Assembly: GCA_030765605.1 (NCBI GenBank)
Contig: JAVCCG010000034.1
Coordinates: 1 to 55,090, forward strand
Origin: Candidatus Alcyoniella australis
Lineage (GTDB): Bacteria; Lernaellota; Lernaellaia; JAVCCG01; Alcyoniellaceae
DNA length: 55,090 nucleotides
Direction: 5' to 3'
The notes beneath the pieces are model-generated. The model made no database searches. It saw nothing but the letters and a program-made list of their open reading frames with translations, and was not told the DNA's origin. Shown here piece by piece: positions 42,315 through 51,532 of this stretch. A program made the translations under genes and the position numbers. The number at the start of each line of letters is the position of its first letter. Position 1 is the stretch's first letter.

Positions 42315-43451
42315 TTAAAAGATGTAGCGCCGGGTGGAGATGTTCATCAGCAGCCCCACGGCGATCATCATCACGATCAGGTTGGTGCGGCCGAAGCTGA
42401 AAAACGGCAGGGTCACGCCGACCACCGGCAGCACGCCCAGGGTCATGCCGATGTTGATGAACACGTGCCAGAACAGCCCCGCGGTCAGCCCCACGGCCAG
42501 GATTCGGCCGTAGCTGTCCTTGCTGCGCCAGACCACGACCAGACCCCAGGCGATCAGCAGGAAGAACAGCAGCAGCACGAAAATGCTGCCGGCGAATCCC
42601 CATTCCTCGGCGATCACCGAGAACACAAAGTCGGTATGGTGCTCGGGCAGGAAGCGCAGCCTGCTCTGCGTGCCGTGCATATAGCCCTTGCCCAGCCAGC
42701 GTCCGGAGCCGATAGCGATCAGCGACTGCTGGATATGGTACCCCGCGCCCTGGGGATCGGACTGCGGGTTGATCAGGGTGGTGATTCGCAATTTTTGGTA
42801 GTCCTTGAGCACCCACAACCAGATCGCGGGCAGCACCAGCAGGGCCGAGATCCCCAGGCCGAGCAGCGTCTTCCAGTGCACCCGCGCGTAAAGCAGCACG
42901 GTCGTGCCCACCAGTCCGATGATGATCGCCGTGCCCAAGTCGGGCTGGGCCATGATCAACAGCATCGGCAAGGCGATGATCGCCATCGGCGCCAACAGCT
43001 CCTTGAAGGTGTAGGGCCGGTATCTTTTATTTTGGGTAAACCACCGCGCGAGCATCAAGGGCACGGCGATCTTCATCAGCTCCGAGGGCTGCAACGTCAT
43101 CGAGCCGTAGCCGATCCAGCGCGTGGCTCCCTTGCGCGTCTCGCCGAAAGCCAACACCAGGATCAGCAGCCCGATCATCCCCACGTAGATTCCCGGCGTG
43201 GCGACCTCGAAGTAGCGATAGTTCAGCGAGAAGGCCACGACCAGCAGGATTCCGCCGATGGCCAGCGCCATCAGTTGGCGTTCGACCAGCAGGTCGCCAT
43301 CGCTCTCGTCCACGGACATCAGGTTGAAAATCCCGGCAACCAACAGCAGCGAGACCATGATCATCATCGGCCAATCGAAGTTAATCAGCATCCGCCGGTC
43401 GATGCGGCCGGTGAAGCGGCTGTCCGCGTGGCTGAAGCGCCTACGGCTCAT
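42315..43451 (-). CDS. rodA: Rod-shape-determining SEDS glycosyltransferase
   Basis: 378 residues with about ten membrane segments of the SEDS (FtsW/RodA) family, which polymerises lipid II into glycan strands for lateral wall growth. Visible: QPSELMKI, QPDLGTAIII, LRFLPEHHTDFVFSVIAEEWGF and GVTLPFFSFG. ATG at 43451 with AGGAG eight bases upstream; it overlaps the end of mrdA by 11 bases, matching the RodA-PBP2 complex. Confidence 0.95.
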   Translation of the reverse strand: MSRRRFSHADSRFTGRIDRRMLINFDWPMMIMVSLLLVAGIFNLMSVDESDGDLLVERQLMALAIGGILLVVAFSLNYRYFEVATPGIYVGMIGLLILVLAFGETRKGATRWIGYGSMTLQPSELMKIAVPLMLARWFTQNKRYRPYTFKELLAPMAIIALPMLLIMAQPDLGTAIIIGLVGTTVLLYARVHWKTLLGLGISALLVLPAIWLWVLKDYQKLRITTLINPQSDPQGAGYHIQQSLIAIGSGRWLGKGYMHGTQSRLRFLPEHHTDFVFSVIAEEWGFAGSIFVLLLFFLLIAWGLVVVWRSKDSYGRILAVGLTAGLFWHVFINIGMTLGVLPVVGVTLPFFSFGRTNLIVMMIAVGLLMNISTRRYIF

Positions 43452-45285
43452 GCCGGGGCTCCTGCTTGTCGAAGTAGGCTTCGAGCACTTTCTTGGCCAC
43501 CGGAGCGGCCAACGAGCCGCCGTGACCCGCGCGCTCGATCAGCACCACCACCACAATCTGTGGGTCCTCGGCCGGCGCGTAACAGGCGAACCAGGCGTGG
43601 TCGCCGCGCTCGACGATTGTGCTGCCGTCGGGCATGGTCAGACGCTTGGCCGAGGCCTGGGCCGTTCCGGTCTTGCCCGCGACCGTGATGTTGCGCATTC
43701 GCGCTATACGTCCGGTGCCGTGCGCGTCGTTGACTACCCCGACCAGGGAGTTGTGTACGCGTTCGAGCACCTGCGGCGAAACATCGAGTTGCCCGACCTG
43801 TTCACTGCTGAAGTTGCGCATCACGTTGCCGTGCAGGTCTAGCATGCGCCAGGCCAACTGCGGCTTGTAGATGGCGCCGTTGTTGGCGATCGCCGCGAAG
43901 GCCACGGCGAGTTGCAACGGCGATGCCAGCAGATAGCCTTGGCCGATCGATGTGTTCAGCGTATCGCCGGGGTACCAACGCGGGTTGTCCGGGAAGTGCT
44001 TGGCCTTCCAGTCGCGGTCGGGCACCGTGCCCGTGACCTCCGAGGGCAGGTCGATTCCGCTGAGCCGGCCGTAGCCGAACATCCGGGCGTAGCGCGAGAT
44101 GGTGTCGATCCCCACGCTGTGCCCCACGCGGTAGAAGTAGGTGTCGCAGCTTTGCACCATTGCGTTGTGGAAGTTGACCGCGCCGTGCCCGGTGCGCAGC
44201 CAGCAGCGGAAGAAGCGGTTGCCCAGTTTCCAGCCGCCGGGGCAGTGCACCTGAGTGCTGGGCGTGATGATCTTTTCGGCCAGGGCCGCCGTGCCGATCA
44301 CCGGCTTGAACGTCGAGCCCGGCGGGTAACAGCCGTGGATGTTGCGGTTCATCAGCGGCCGGTGCGGATCGCTCATCAGGCTTTGCCAGTCCTCGGGGTC
44401 GAGGAAGCGCGAGAAGACCGAGGCGTCGTAGGTCGGGCCGGAGTGCATCGCCAGCACCGCGCCGTTGCGCGGATCGAGGGCCACGGCCGCGCCCGGGCGG
44501 TTGCCCATTGCCTCGGCCATCACCCTTTGCAAATCGAGGTCCACGTACAGCTGCAGATCGTGACCCGGCGTCGGGTCCTTGCGCCGCAGCGTTCTGATCC
44601 GCCGCCCCAGGGCGTTCTCTTCGACCTGCTCGAAGCCGTCTTCGCCGCACAAATATTCGTTGTAGATCAGCTCCAGGCCCGAACGCCCCTCGTATTCTGA
44701 ATGGCTCAGGTCGTCGTAGCCCGGCGTGGTCACGCGGCGGCAGTAGCCCAGGGCCTGGGACATCAGCCCGCCCTCGGGGTAGACGCGCTTGGTCTCCTGC
44801 TTGATGTCCAGCGCGTAGGGCTCCTCGCTGAGCATCTGTCCGTGCATGACCTGGCCGACCACCTCGCGGTCGACGTCGGCGGCGATGCGGATCGGGGCCG
44901 AGCCCGAACGCTCGAGCTGGGCCAGCGCCCGCTGCGGGTTGAGCCCAAAGGTGGCGCAAGCGCGGCGTAGAAAGCTCTCTCGCTCTTCGGAGGCAAGTCG
45001 CTTGGGCAGGAAGTAGACGTCGAAGCTCAGCCCGTTGTCGACGATAATCCGCCCCTCGCGGTCCAGGACCTTGCCCCTGGTCGGCGCGAGTTGCAGGGTG
45101 CGCATGCGGTTCTGCTCGGCCATCTGCGCCAGTTCCTCGCCGCGCATCACCTGCAGGTGCCACAGCCTGCCGGCCAGCAGCGCAAAGGCCAGCAGCAGCA
45201 CGGCCACCGCGTAGAACAGGCTGCTGCGCAGATGTTGCGCCTCATCCTGTTGAGTTTCGAACTGGGTCTGCCGGAGGTTGGACAC
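43441..45285 (-). CDS. mrdA: Penicillin-binding protein 2 transpeptidase
   Basis: 614 residues: N-terminal membrane anchor (about 22-40), PBP dimerisation/pedestal with TRGKVLDREGRIIVDN, then the transpeptidase domain with STFK (Ser324 to Lys327), SCD (379-381) and KTG (538-540). It cross-links peptidoglycan together with RodA during elongation. GTG start at 45285; Shine-Dalgarno weak. Ends inside the RodA gene start. No mreBCD is in the window, so the elongasome genes are split. Confidence 0.95.
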   Translation of the reverse strand: MSNLRQTQFETQQDEAQHLRSSLFYAVAVLLLAFALLAGRLWHLQVMRGEELAQMAEQNRMRTLQLAPTRGKVLDREGRIIVDNGLSFDVYFLPKRLASEERESFLRRACATFGLNPQRALAQLERSGSAPIRIAADVDREVVGQVMHGQMLSEEPYALDIKQETKRVYPEGGLMSQALGYCRRVTTPGYDDLSHSEYEGRSGLELIYNEYLCGEDGFEQVEENALGRRIRTLRRKDPTPGHDLQLYVDLDLQRVMAEAMGNRPGAAVALDPRNGAVLAMHSGPTYDASVFSRFLDPEDWQSLMSDPHRPLMNRNIHGCYPPGSTFKPVIGTAALAEKIITPSTQVHCPGGWKLGNRFFRCWLRTGHGAVNFHNAMVQSCDTYFYRVGHSVGIDTISRYARMFGYGRLSGIDLPSEVTGTVPDRDWKAKHFPDNPRWYPGDTLNTSIGQGYLLASPLQLAVAFAAIANNGAIYKPQLAWRMLDLHGNVMRNFSSEQVGQLDVSPQVLERVHNSLVGVVNDAHGTGRIARMRNITVAGKTGTAQASAKRLTMPDGSTIVERGDHAWFACYAPAEDPQIVVVVLIERAGHGGSLAAPVAKKVLEAYFDKQEPRHEP

Positions 45286-45330
45286 GGATATCTTCTATCT
45301 GTTGTTTACAGCGACGGCAAGGGCGGGGCG

Positions 45331-46593
45331 CTAACAGCCCATGGGCCAGCTTCCGCCGGGCCGCACGAAGCTGTTGTAGTAGCAAAACGGGAACGCGCCG
45401 CGTCCCTCGAGGTAGACGTGGTGGCAGTTCAGCCCGGCATCAAGGTCGAAAGCGTCGTTGTCGTAAAACTTCTCGATGTTGCAGATCAGCAGGTCCGATG
45501 AGAAGTCGCCGCCGTCGTAACGCGCCAACCCCGGCAACTGCGCCAGCAACCGCAGCCATTGCCCCGGATGGCTCAGGCCGTAGCGCGCCTGGAACAACCG
45601 AGAGATCGGCAGCAGTCGGCCGCCTTGGTTTTGCAAGATGAACGGGAAGATGCACGGACGCGGTCGCAGCAGCGGGTGGTGCGTGAGTGCAAAGGCGCGC
45701 CGTGTCATCTCCTTGAAGCGCAGCACGTCCTCGGGCGTGACCTGGCCGTCGGTGGTGCGCTCGATGGCGCGCAGCACGTCCGCGGCGTCGGTGCGCTCGC
45801 TGTGCTCGTCGAGCCGTCCCACCACGGACTGCGGATAGAAGCTGACGCGGCGCACGTGCGGCAGGTCCATTGCCCGGCGCAGGATCGCGCCGACCTGATC
45901 GTCGTTGGTCCCCTTGACCACCATCATCGCGAAGTGCACCAGGAAGCCGTGGCGTTCGAGCAGTTCGAGCACGCGGTCCTTGTGCGCGGTCAGGTCGCGT
46001 CCGCGGAACTTGATCGAGATCTCGGGGTCGAGCCCGTCGATCTGCAGGATCACCCAGCGCAGCCCTGCGCGCCGCAGCTCGCGCAGCAACCCCTCGTCGC
46101 TCAGCGCCAAGCCGTTGGAGTTCAGCCGCGGCTCGTAGCCCTTGGCGCGCACCAGCTCGACGATCTGCGGCAGGTCGGGCCTGACCGTCGACTCGCCGCC
46201 GACCAGCGCCAGGTTGGGCCGAAAGCCCTTGGCCGGCGCCTGGGGTACGATCCGTTCCAGTTCCTCCAACGTCGGCTCGATCACCTCGGCGTTGGCGTCG
46301 GCGAAACAGATCGGGCAGTTCAGGTTGCAACGGTTGGTTACGTCCAGGGCCAAGGTGGTGATGAAGCGCGAGGCAGTGCCCCAGAACGGCCGCAGGTCGC
46401 CCGCGGGCAGTCGCTCACTCACCGAGGCCGCCTCGCTGCGACGGTATAGATCTGCGTCCGAGCTCAGGCGTACGATTTGCTCGCCGTGCTCCGGGCACTG
46501 GCGGCGGACGTACAGCGCGCCGTCGCGCTCGAACCGTTCGCCGTCGAGCACTCGGCCGCATTCGGGGCAGGGGGTGCGCATCGAGTTGTTCAT
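45331..46593 (-). CDS. Tes/MJ0619-like radical SAM protein
   Basis: 420 residues. N-terminal zinc-ribbon-like part CPECG (Cys9, Cys12) and RQCPEHG (Cys33, His36), then a radical SAM core CNLNCPICF (Cys89, Cys93, Cys96), GGESTVRPDL, and late Cys residues CPR..CIF, CNIEKF, CHHVYLEG, CYYNSF. This N-terminal C..C..CxxHG plus rSAM pattern is shared with the tetraether lipid synthase Tes/MJ0619 group and its bacterial relatives linked to membrane-spanning lipids. No strong ribosome site precedes ATG 46593; a promoter suggests leaderless translation. ATG 46611 and 46581 are alternatives. Lipid role is inference. Confidence 0.82.
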   Translation of the reverse strand: MNNSMRTPCPECGRVLDGERFERDGALYVRRQCPEHGEQIVRLSSDADLYRRSEAASVSERLPAGDLRPFWGTASRFITTLALDVTNRCNLNCPICFADANAEVIEPTLEELERIVPQAPAKGFRPNLALVGGESTVRPDLPQIVELVRAKGYEPRLNSNGLALSDEGLLRELRRAGLRWVILQIDGLDPEISIKFRGRDLTAHKDRVLELLERHGFLVHFAMMVVKGTNDDQVGAILRRAMDLPHVRRVSFYPQSVVGRLDEHSERTDAADVLRAIERTTDGQVTPEDVLRFKEMTRRAFALTHHPLLRPRPCIFPFILQNQGGRLLPISRLFQARYGLSHPGQWLRLLAQLPGLARYDGGDFSSDLLICNIEKFYDNDAFDLDAGLNCHHVYLEGRGAFPFCYYNSFVRPGGSWPMGC

Positions 46594-46602
46594 CAGAGGG
46601 GC

Positions 46603-46632
46603 ATTATACATATCGAGCGCACGAAATATCAG
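46603..46632 (-). promoter_or_regulatory. Promoter for the Tes-like gene, near-leaderless
   Basis: On the minus strand a perfect TATAAT (46608-46603) with a CTGATA -35 18 bases upstream (46632-46627). Transcription would begin within about ten bases of the ATG at 46593. Confidence 0.5.
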
Positions 46633-46637
46633 GATGG

Positions 46638-46665
46638 TTGACCTTGATTGCGGGGCCCGCATATT
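46638..46665 (+). promoter_or_regulatory. Promoter for the membrane-protein gene, near-leaderless
   Basis: TTGACC (46638-46643), 16-base spacer, CATATT (46660-46665). The start codon at 46674 is 9 bases after the -10, so the transcript would have almost no leader. Confidence 0.45.
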
Positions 46666-46673
46666 CTTCGTGC

Positions 46674-48215
46674 ATGACGCACCGCGCACCAACGGCACGA
46701 CCTGTGCGCTTCCCGGACCGCTGTCTAATCGTCGCCTGTCTGATCGCAGCGGCGCACGCGATTGTCTATTTCGCGCTGCTGGCGGCCAAGTGGACGACCT
46801 TCGATCCGGCGTTGCTCGACGCGGCGAGCCTGGCCTGGATGATGGGCGATATGCTCGACGTCTCGGGCATTTCGGGCTACTGGTGGCGCGGCGTGGTCTG
46901 GATGATCCAGCCGCTGACCTTCCTCTGGATCGTACCGCTGGCGATTTTCAATCATCCGCTGCCGCTGCTGGCCCACGGTCCGCTGTGGACCGCTCTGGGC
47001 GGGCTGTTCTGTTTTGCCCTGGGGCGCAGGCTCAGCGGCTCGGGCTTGGTCGGACTGGCCTGCGAGCTGCTGGTGCTGCTCAACCCCTATACTGCGCTGC
47101 TGTGCTTGGCCGGAGTGGTGCCCGGAGCCGAGGGCATGGCTCTGGTGCCCGCGATGTTGCTCTACCGCTACTCGGGACGAATGCGCGCGTTCACCGTGGC
47201 CGCGGTGCTGCTGGCCATGTGCCGCATCGACTTCATCCCCGCGCTGTTGCTGTGGGGCGTGTGGATGCGCTGGCGCGAACGTTCGCGGCCGTTTGGCAGG
47301 CGCGCGATGCTGGTCGGCGGCGTGGCCCTGGCCGCCACCCTGGCGTTCTCTGCGCTGCTGCTCTCGCCCAACGCCGGCATGGCCTGGGGCGATCTGCATT
47401 TGGGAACGGGAGCAACGTTCGATCCACTGTTCGACGTATTCAGCGCTGACAATCTGCGTCATCTGCCGCTGCTGCTCGGGCTGTTGTTTCTGCCGCTGAT
47501 CGCGCCGGGCCTGCTGGTGCCGACTCTGGTCTCGTTGGCGATGGTGCTGCTGACCACCAGCGGCGCGCTGGCCGATCGACCGCGCCGCGAATTGTGTTTC
47601 GATCCGGACTCCGTGGTCTCGCTGTGGATCACCCACTACCGCGTGCTGCTGCCGTTCTTCTCCGCAGCGGCGGTGGTCGGCGCGATCCGGCTGCACAAGC
47701 GGATGGCCGCACGCTTGGGCCCCAGGGCCGCGCCGCTGCTCGCCGGATCAATAATAGTTCTGGCGCTGGCCGTACACGTGATGTTCACGCCCGCGATCTT
47801 CGGTCCCGCGCCGCTGACCCCGCAGTTCAACCGTGAGGCTTATGCCCAGACGCCGCGGGCGCGGCTGGGTTGGGAGTTTCTCGCCCAGGTGCCCGAGGAC
47901 GACCCAGCGCTGATGTCCGACACGTTCTACTTTCGCGCCTGGCGTCACGGCAAACGCCAACTGCTGTTCTCCGGCCAGGACGAGTTGGCGTTTCAGAACT
48001 GGGCGTTGATCGACCTCTATGCGCCGGCGATCTACCTCAGCCGCGCCGAGCTGGTCCAGCGCACGCTGCTGATGCTCGATCCGCGCTACTACGGCGTGGT
48101 GCGCTTTGAGGACGGCTATCTGCTGCTGCGCCGCGGCGAAGAGCGCACGCGCAACGCCGAGGTCCGGCGCTGGATCGAGGACAACCGGCAGCGACTGCTC
48201 CGCGCCCGGCTTTGA
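46674..48215 (+). CDS. Polytopic membrane protein, DUF2079 or GT-C-like
   Basis: 513 residues with about ten hydrophobic segments separated by short loops and a 150-residue soluble C-terminus containing HYRVLLPFF, LMSDTFYFRAWRHGKRQLLFSG and DLYAPAIYLSRAEL. Layout and the acidic LLDAASLAW segment in the first loop resemble DUF2079/GT-C-type polyprenyl-sugar glycosyltransferases; I do not see a clear catalytic DD motif. ATG at 46674, no ribosome site. Divergent from the Tes-like radical SAM gene, sharing an 80-base promoter region, so the two may be co-regulated. Confidence 0.68.
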   Translation: MTHRAPTARPVRFPDRCLIVACLIAAAHAIVYFALLAAKWTTFDPALLDAASLAWMMGDMLDVSGISGYWWRGVVWMIQPLTFLWIVPLAIFNHPLPLLAHGPLWTALGGLFCFALGRRLSGSGLVGLACELLVLLNPYTALLCLAGVVPGAEGMALVPAMLLYRYSGRMRAFTVAAVLLAMCRIDFIPALLLWGVWMRWRERSRPFGRRAMLVGGVALAATLAFSALLLSPNAGMAWGDLHLGTGATFDPLFDVFSADNLRHLPLLLGLLFLPLIAPGLLVPTLVSLAMVLLTTSGALADRPRRELCFDPDSVVSLWITHYRVLLPFFSAAAVVGAIRLHKRMAARLGPRAAPLLAGSIIVLALAVHVMFTPAIFGPAPLTPQFNREAYAQTPRARLGWEFLAQVPEDDPALMSDTFYFRAWRHGKRQLLFSGQDELAFQNWALIDLYAPAIYLSRAELVQRTLLMLDPRYYGVVRFEDGYLLLRRGEERTRNAEVRRWIEDNRQRLLRARL

Positions 48216-48279
48216 GCCGGGCACCTTTGAGGCGGCTTTGAGCCGCCGCAAAAACTCGCGCAGCACGCTGGTCGTAATT
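48205..48279. repeat. Palindromic intergenic repeat, inverted copy
   Basis: CCCGGCTTTGAGCCGGG (48205-48221, exact reverse complement of 42253-42269), GGCGGCTTTGAGCCGCC (48231-48247), then a 25-base segment (48255-48279) that is the reverse complement of the ATTACGACCA...CGCGAG unit. Lies between convergent genes at 48215 and 48354. Confidence 0.75.
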
Positions 48280-48353
48280 CCACAGGCCGCGCCGCTCTCT
48301 CTCCCTCGCTTACGGGGCGGATCGTGGCCTTACGTTGGGCGGACTGTGCGAGC

Positions 48354-49961
48354 CTAATCCGTAGGCTGAAATTCGGGATTCACAGTATTGGAGAGCTTGA
48401 TGCGAAAGACCCCTGCGCCGCTGGTGACGTAGGCGTTGCCGCGTTCGTCGGTCGAGACCCAGCGCGCGCGCGGCCCCAGGCGATAGGAGGCCACGGGCAG
48501 CAGCTTGCGGTCGAGCACCACGATGCGGCCGCTGAGGAAGTTCGCCGCGATCAGCCGTTTCTCGGGCCCGGCTGAATACGCCAGATGGCGCAGACCGCGC
48601 TCGAGATCGACCCGCGCCACGGCGCGCGGAACGTCTTGCGACAAGTCAATCTCGGTCAGGGTACCGGTGAACATCCGCGAGACGAATAGCGAGCCGTCCG
48701 CGACCAGCAGTTGGTAACGATCGAGTCGCTGTAGGCCAGTGCGCTCGGAGCAGGGCGTGGCGTCGCCGTAAAAGCCTTCGCGCGTCAGGCCCTCGAGGTC
48801 CCAACATTGCCCGACGTTGAACGGCGCCTCGGTGCCAAAGCTGGTCAGCTTACCCTCCTCGCCGGTCTGCCAGACCGTGTTGCGCTCGGCGTCCAGGGCG
48901 ATGTCCAGGGTCTGCTGGCCCAGCTCGACTTGTGCCAGTAGCGCGCCGTCAGGGTCCAGGGCCAGCACGGCCGAGCTCAGATCTTGGGCCATGAACAGCT
49001 TGCCGTTGTGCGGATCGCGTCGCAGCAGTCCGGTGCGCACGCCGTTCAGCGGCGTCTTGCGCAACAAGTTTCCATTGTGAACATCGAGCTCGAGCAGCGC
49101 ACAGTCGCGCAGGTCGCCAGCCAGCAGTCGCGGCCGTTGTTCATCCAGCGACTCGCAGATTGCCAGCAGGTTGTCCGACAACGTGCCGTTGACCGCGATC
49201 CGCCGCAGCACACCGGGGCTCTCCGGGTCCAGGGCCAGCAGCGTGCTGGAGCCCAGCTCGGAGCGTGCGCCGATCCATAGCGTGTGCTCGTCGCAGCCGG
49301 GCACGGCAAAACGCAGATGCCCGGGCAAATCGCCGCCCTGGTAGCCGATCAACATTCGCACGGCCGGACGCAGCGAATCCTCGGGCGCGGGCCAGGTGGC
49401 AATGTAGAACGAACCGAGGATCGCGTACTGGCCGATCAGCAGCCAGCCCACGGCCCAGGCCGCGGCGCGTCCGGGTTTCCAGGCCGCGCCCAGGGCCAGG
49501 AATACCCCGACGAACAGCACGGCGACCAGCAATAGGTCGAGAGTAAGACCAAGGCGGCCGATTAGCAGCGCGGGCAGCAGGGCCAGGGCCGTGTAGCCCG
49601 CCGCGAACAGTCGGCCGAGCAGGGGCGCGCGCAGCATCGCCCAGTTGACCGGCGCCAGCAACAACAGCAACACGGCCAGCCGCGGGGCAATGCCCAGGGC
49701 CATGCGGCTGGCGGTGAGATAAAAGCCCAGCCCCACCAGCAGCAGGCCGAGTCCGGCGATCATGTTGATCGCGGCGAGCAGGCTGCGCGGACGCGGCAGG
49801 ATCAACGCCGGGAGCACCACGGCCGCGGCCACTACCGCCGCAGCACGCGGGTTGGTCAGGGCGGCCCAGCCGATCAGCGGCGTGCCGAGGGTCAGCGCCA
49901 GGCCCGCGCGCCATACTCGGCGCCAGAGCCCTCCCAGGTGGCGGTCGTGGATTCGGGACAT
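48354..49961 (-). CDS. Membrane-domain plus beta-propeller protein, dispersed member
   Basis: 535 residues: about eight hydrophobic segments in the first 200 residues, then about 310 residues of propeller blades (TLWIGAR, RLLAGDLRD, KLFMAQD, NTVWQTG, SLFVSRMF, RLIAANF) ending GPRARWVSTD, NAYVTSGAGVFRIKL. The closing motif matches the three tandem paralogues at 13.5-18.6 kb, although the membrane half has diverged and lacks their LFYALLP box. TTG at 49973 could extend it by four residues; the ATG at 49961 is preferred. Function unknown. Confidence 0.75.
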   Translation of the reverse strand: MSRIHDRHLGGLWRRVWRAGLALTLGTPLIGWAALTNPRAAAVVAAAVVLPALILPRPRSLLAAINMIAGLGLLLVGLGFYLTASRMALGIAPRLAVLLLLLAPVNWAMLRAPLLGRLFAAGYTALALLPALLIGRLGLTLDLLLVAVLFVGVFLALGAAWKPGRAAAWAVGWLLIGQYAILGSFYIATWPAPEDSLRPAVRMLIGYQGGDLPGHLRFAVPGCDEHTLWIGARSELGSSTLLALDPESPGVLRRIAVNGTLSDNLLAICESLDEQRPRLLAGDLRDCALLELDVHNGNLLRKTPLNGVRTGLLRRDPHNGKLFMAQDLSSAVLALDPDGALLAQVELGQQTLDIALDAERNTVWQTGEEGKLTSFGTEAPFNVGQCWDLEGLTREGFYGDATPCSERTGLQRLDRYQLLVADGSLFVSRMFTGTLTEIDLSQDVPRAVARVDLERGLRHLAYSAGPEKRLIAANFLSGRIVVLDRKLLPVASYRLGPRARWVSTDERGNAYVTSGAGVFRIKLSNTVNPEFQPTD

Positions 49962-50111
49962 CTTGCTTGGCAAAATACGGTCGGCCCCAGCAGGCAGTCA
50001 AGCCCGCCATCGCTGTGGGGATGCGTCGCGCACGGTTGGAGATGGTTCTGGATTGCCGTGCTTTCTGATAATCTCGGACGAAATTACCTGAGCGTTCTTT
50101 AGGGAGGGGCG

Positions 50112-50495
50112 ATGTACGACCAGCAACGCCTTGGAGGATACGCGCCGATTCCAGGTCCTGCGATTCCCGAGCTGCGGCATTCGGGCCCGGGTATCGCCTC
50201 GTTTATCATCGCCCTGCTTGCCGGGATCTCGATGGCTTTCGTGATACTGATCGCAGGCGTAATGGAGACCTCCGCGCCCGGCGGTATGGACACGGACGCG
50301 CCCGAGACCATCGCCGTGGGGTTCGGCGTGTGCTGCGACGTGATGTTGTTCGGAATCGGCGCCGTGCTCGGTCTGGTCGGTGTGCTTCAACGCGAGCGTA
50401 AAAAGATCTTTGCCATAATGGGACTGATCTTCAACGGAATTGCATGCGGCGGCATGCTGCTGCTGATCCTGATCGGTCTTGCACTAGGAGGTTGA
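50112..50495 (+). CDS. Small membrane protein, DUF4190-like
   Basis: 127 residues with a Gly/Pro-rich N-terminus of about 25 residues and three or four membrane segments in two blocks (about 28-50, 70-90, 98-125) separated by an acidic loop. The layout matches DUF4190-type proteins. GGGAGGGG right before the ATG is a strong ribosome site. It heads a three-gene operon (DUF2804 next, one base after the stop). Function unknown. Confidence 0.75.
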   Translation: MYDQQRLGGYAPIPGPAIPELRHSGPGIASFIIALLAGISMAFVILIAGVMETSAPGGMDTDAPETIAVGFGVCCDVMLFGIGAVLGLVGVLQRERKKIFAIMGLIFNGIACGGMLLLILIGLALGG

Positions 50496-50496
50496 A

Positions 50497-51531
50497 ATGC
50501 AGCATGAGATCACCAATTCGGACCAGTTGCTGGACAAGGACGGGCGGCTTAAACAGCGTGGATACGCGCGCCGGCCGCTGTTGCACTACAACCCGGAGAA
50601 CGTGCGGGCCCTGAGGCTGGGGCCGCTGAACCGGCTGCGGCTCAAGGAGTGGGACTACTACGCCGTGACCACTCCCCAATGCTTTTTCTCGGTGACCGTG
50701 GCCAACATCGGCTACATCGGTCTGGTCTTTGCCTACATGATCGACTTCGAGAGCCTGCGGATAGACCACGCCCAGGCGGTCACGCCCTTGGGATTGGGCT
50801 GCACCATGCCCCGCTCGAGCGAGAACGGCGACATCCGCTTTCGCTGGCCTGGGGTCTCGATCGAGATGCTGCGCAAGGTCGGCCGCCGCGAGATCAAGGT
50901 CGATTGGCGACGTTTCAAGGACAACAAGCCGCTGCACGCCGAGCTGAGCATCGAGCAACCCGAGCAGTTCGAGAGCATCGTGATGGTCACGCCCATCGGC
51001 GAGCGGCGCTTCTACTACAACCAGAAGATTAACTGCATGCCCACCAGCGGAGAGCTGACATTGGGCCGCGAGCGCATCGAGTTTCAGCCCGACCAGGCCC
51101 TGGCCACACTCGACTGGGGCCGCGGGGTCTGGGAGTACTCGACGTTCTGGAACTGGGCCAGCGCCTCGGGCTTTTTATCCAAGAACACCACCATCGGGCT
51201 CAACCTGGGCTCGGGCTTCGGCGACCTGAGCGCGGCCACGGAGAACTGCTTTTTCATCAACGGCACGATGCACAAGCTGGGCTGGGTCGACATCGAGTAC
51301 GACAACTCCAACTACATGCTCCCCTGGCGCTTCACCGAGGCCGACGGTAGGCTCGATCTGACGCTCAAGCCGTTTGTCGACCGCGGCGAAAACCTCAACC
51401 TGGGGCTGCTGGCCACGCGCACCCATCAGATGTTCGGCCGCTACGAGGGATTCGTGATCGACGAGGCGGGTAAAAAAATCAAAGTCAAGGACCTGATCGG
51501 CTGGGCCGAGGAACACAAGGCAAGGTGGTGA
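50497..51531 (+). CDS. DUF2804 family protein
   Basis: 344 residues. The N-terminal signature ITNSDQLLDKDGRLKQRGYARRPLLHYN and LRLKEWDYYAV match DUF2804, which in my recollection is a conserved protein without known biochemistry. Rich in Trp, Tyr and Phe and beta-type segments, with FWNWASASGF and TTIGLNLGSGFG near the middle. No membrane segment or signal peptide. Strong GGAGG upstream. Inserted between two small membrane proteins, so it may work at the membrane. Confidence 0.85.
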   Translation: MQHEITNSDQLLDKDGRLKQRGYARRPLLHYNPENVRALRLGPLNRLRLKEWDYYAVTTPQCFFSVTVANIGYIGLVFAYMIDFESLRIDHAQAVTPLGLGCTMPRSSENGDIRFRWPGVSIEMLRKVGRREIKVDWRRFKDNKPLHAELSIEQPEQFESIVMVTPIGERRFYYNQKINCMPTSGELTLGRERIEFQPDQALATLDWGRGVWEYSTFWNWASASGFLSKNTTIGLNLGSGFGDLSAATENCFFINGTMHKLGWVDIEYDNSNYMLPWRFTEADGRLDLTLKPFVDRGENLNLGLLATRTHQMFGRYEGFVIDEAGKKIKVKDLIGWAEEHKARW

Positions 51532-51532
51532 G

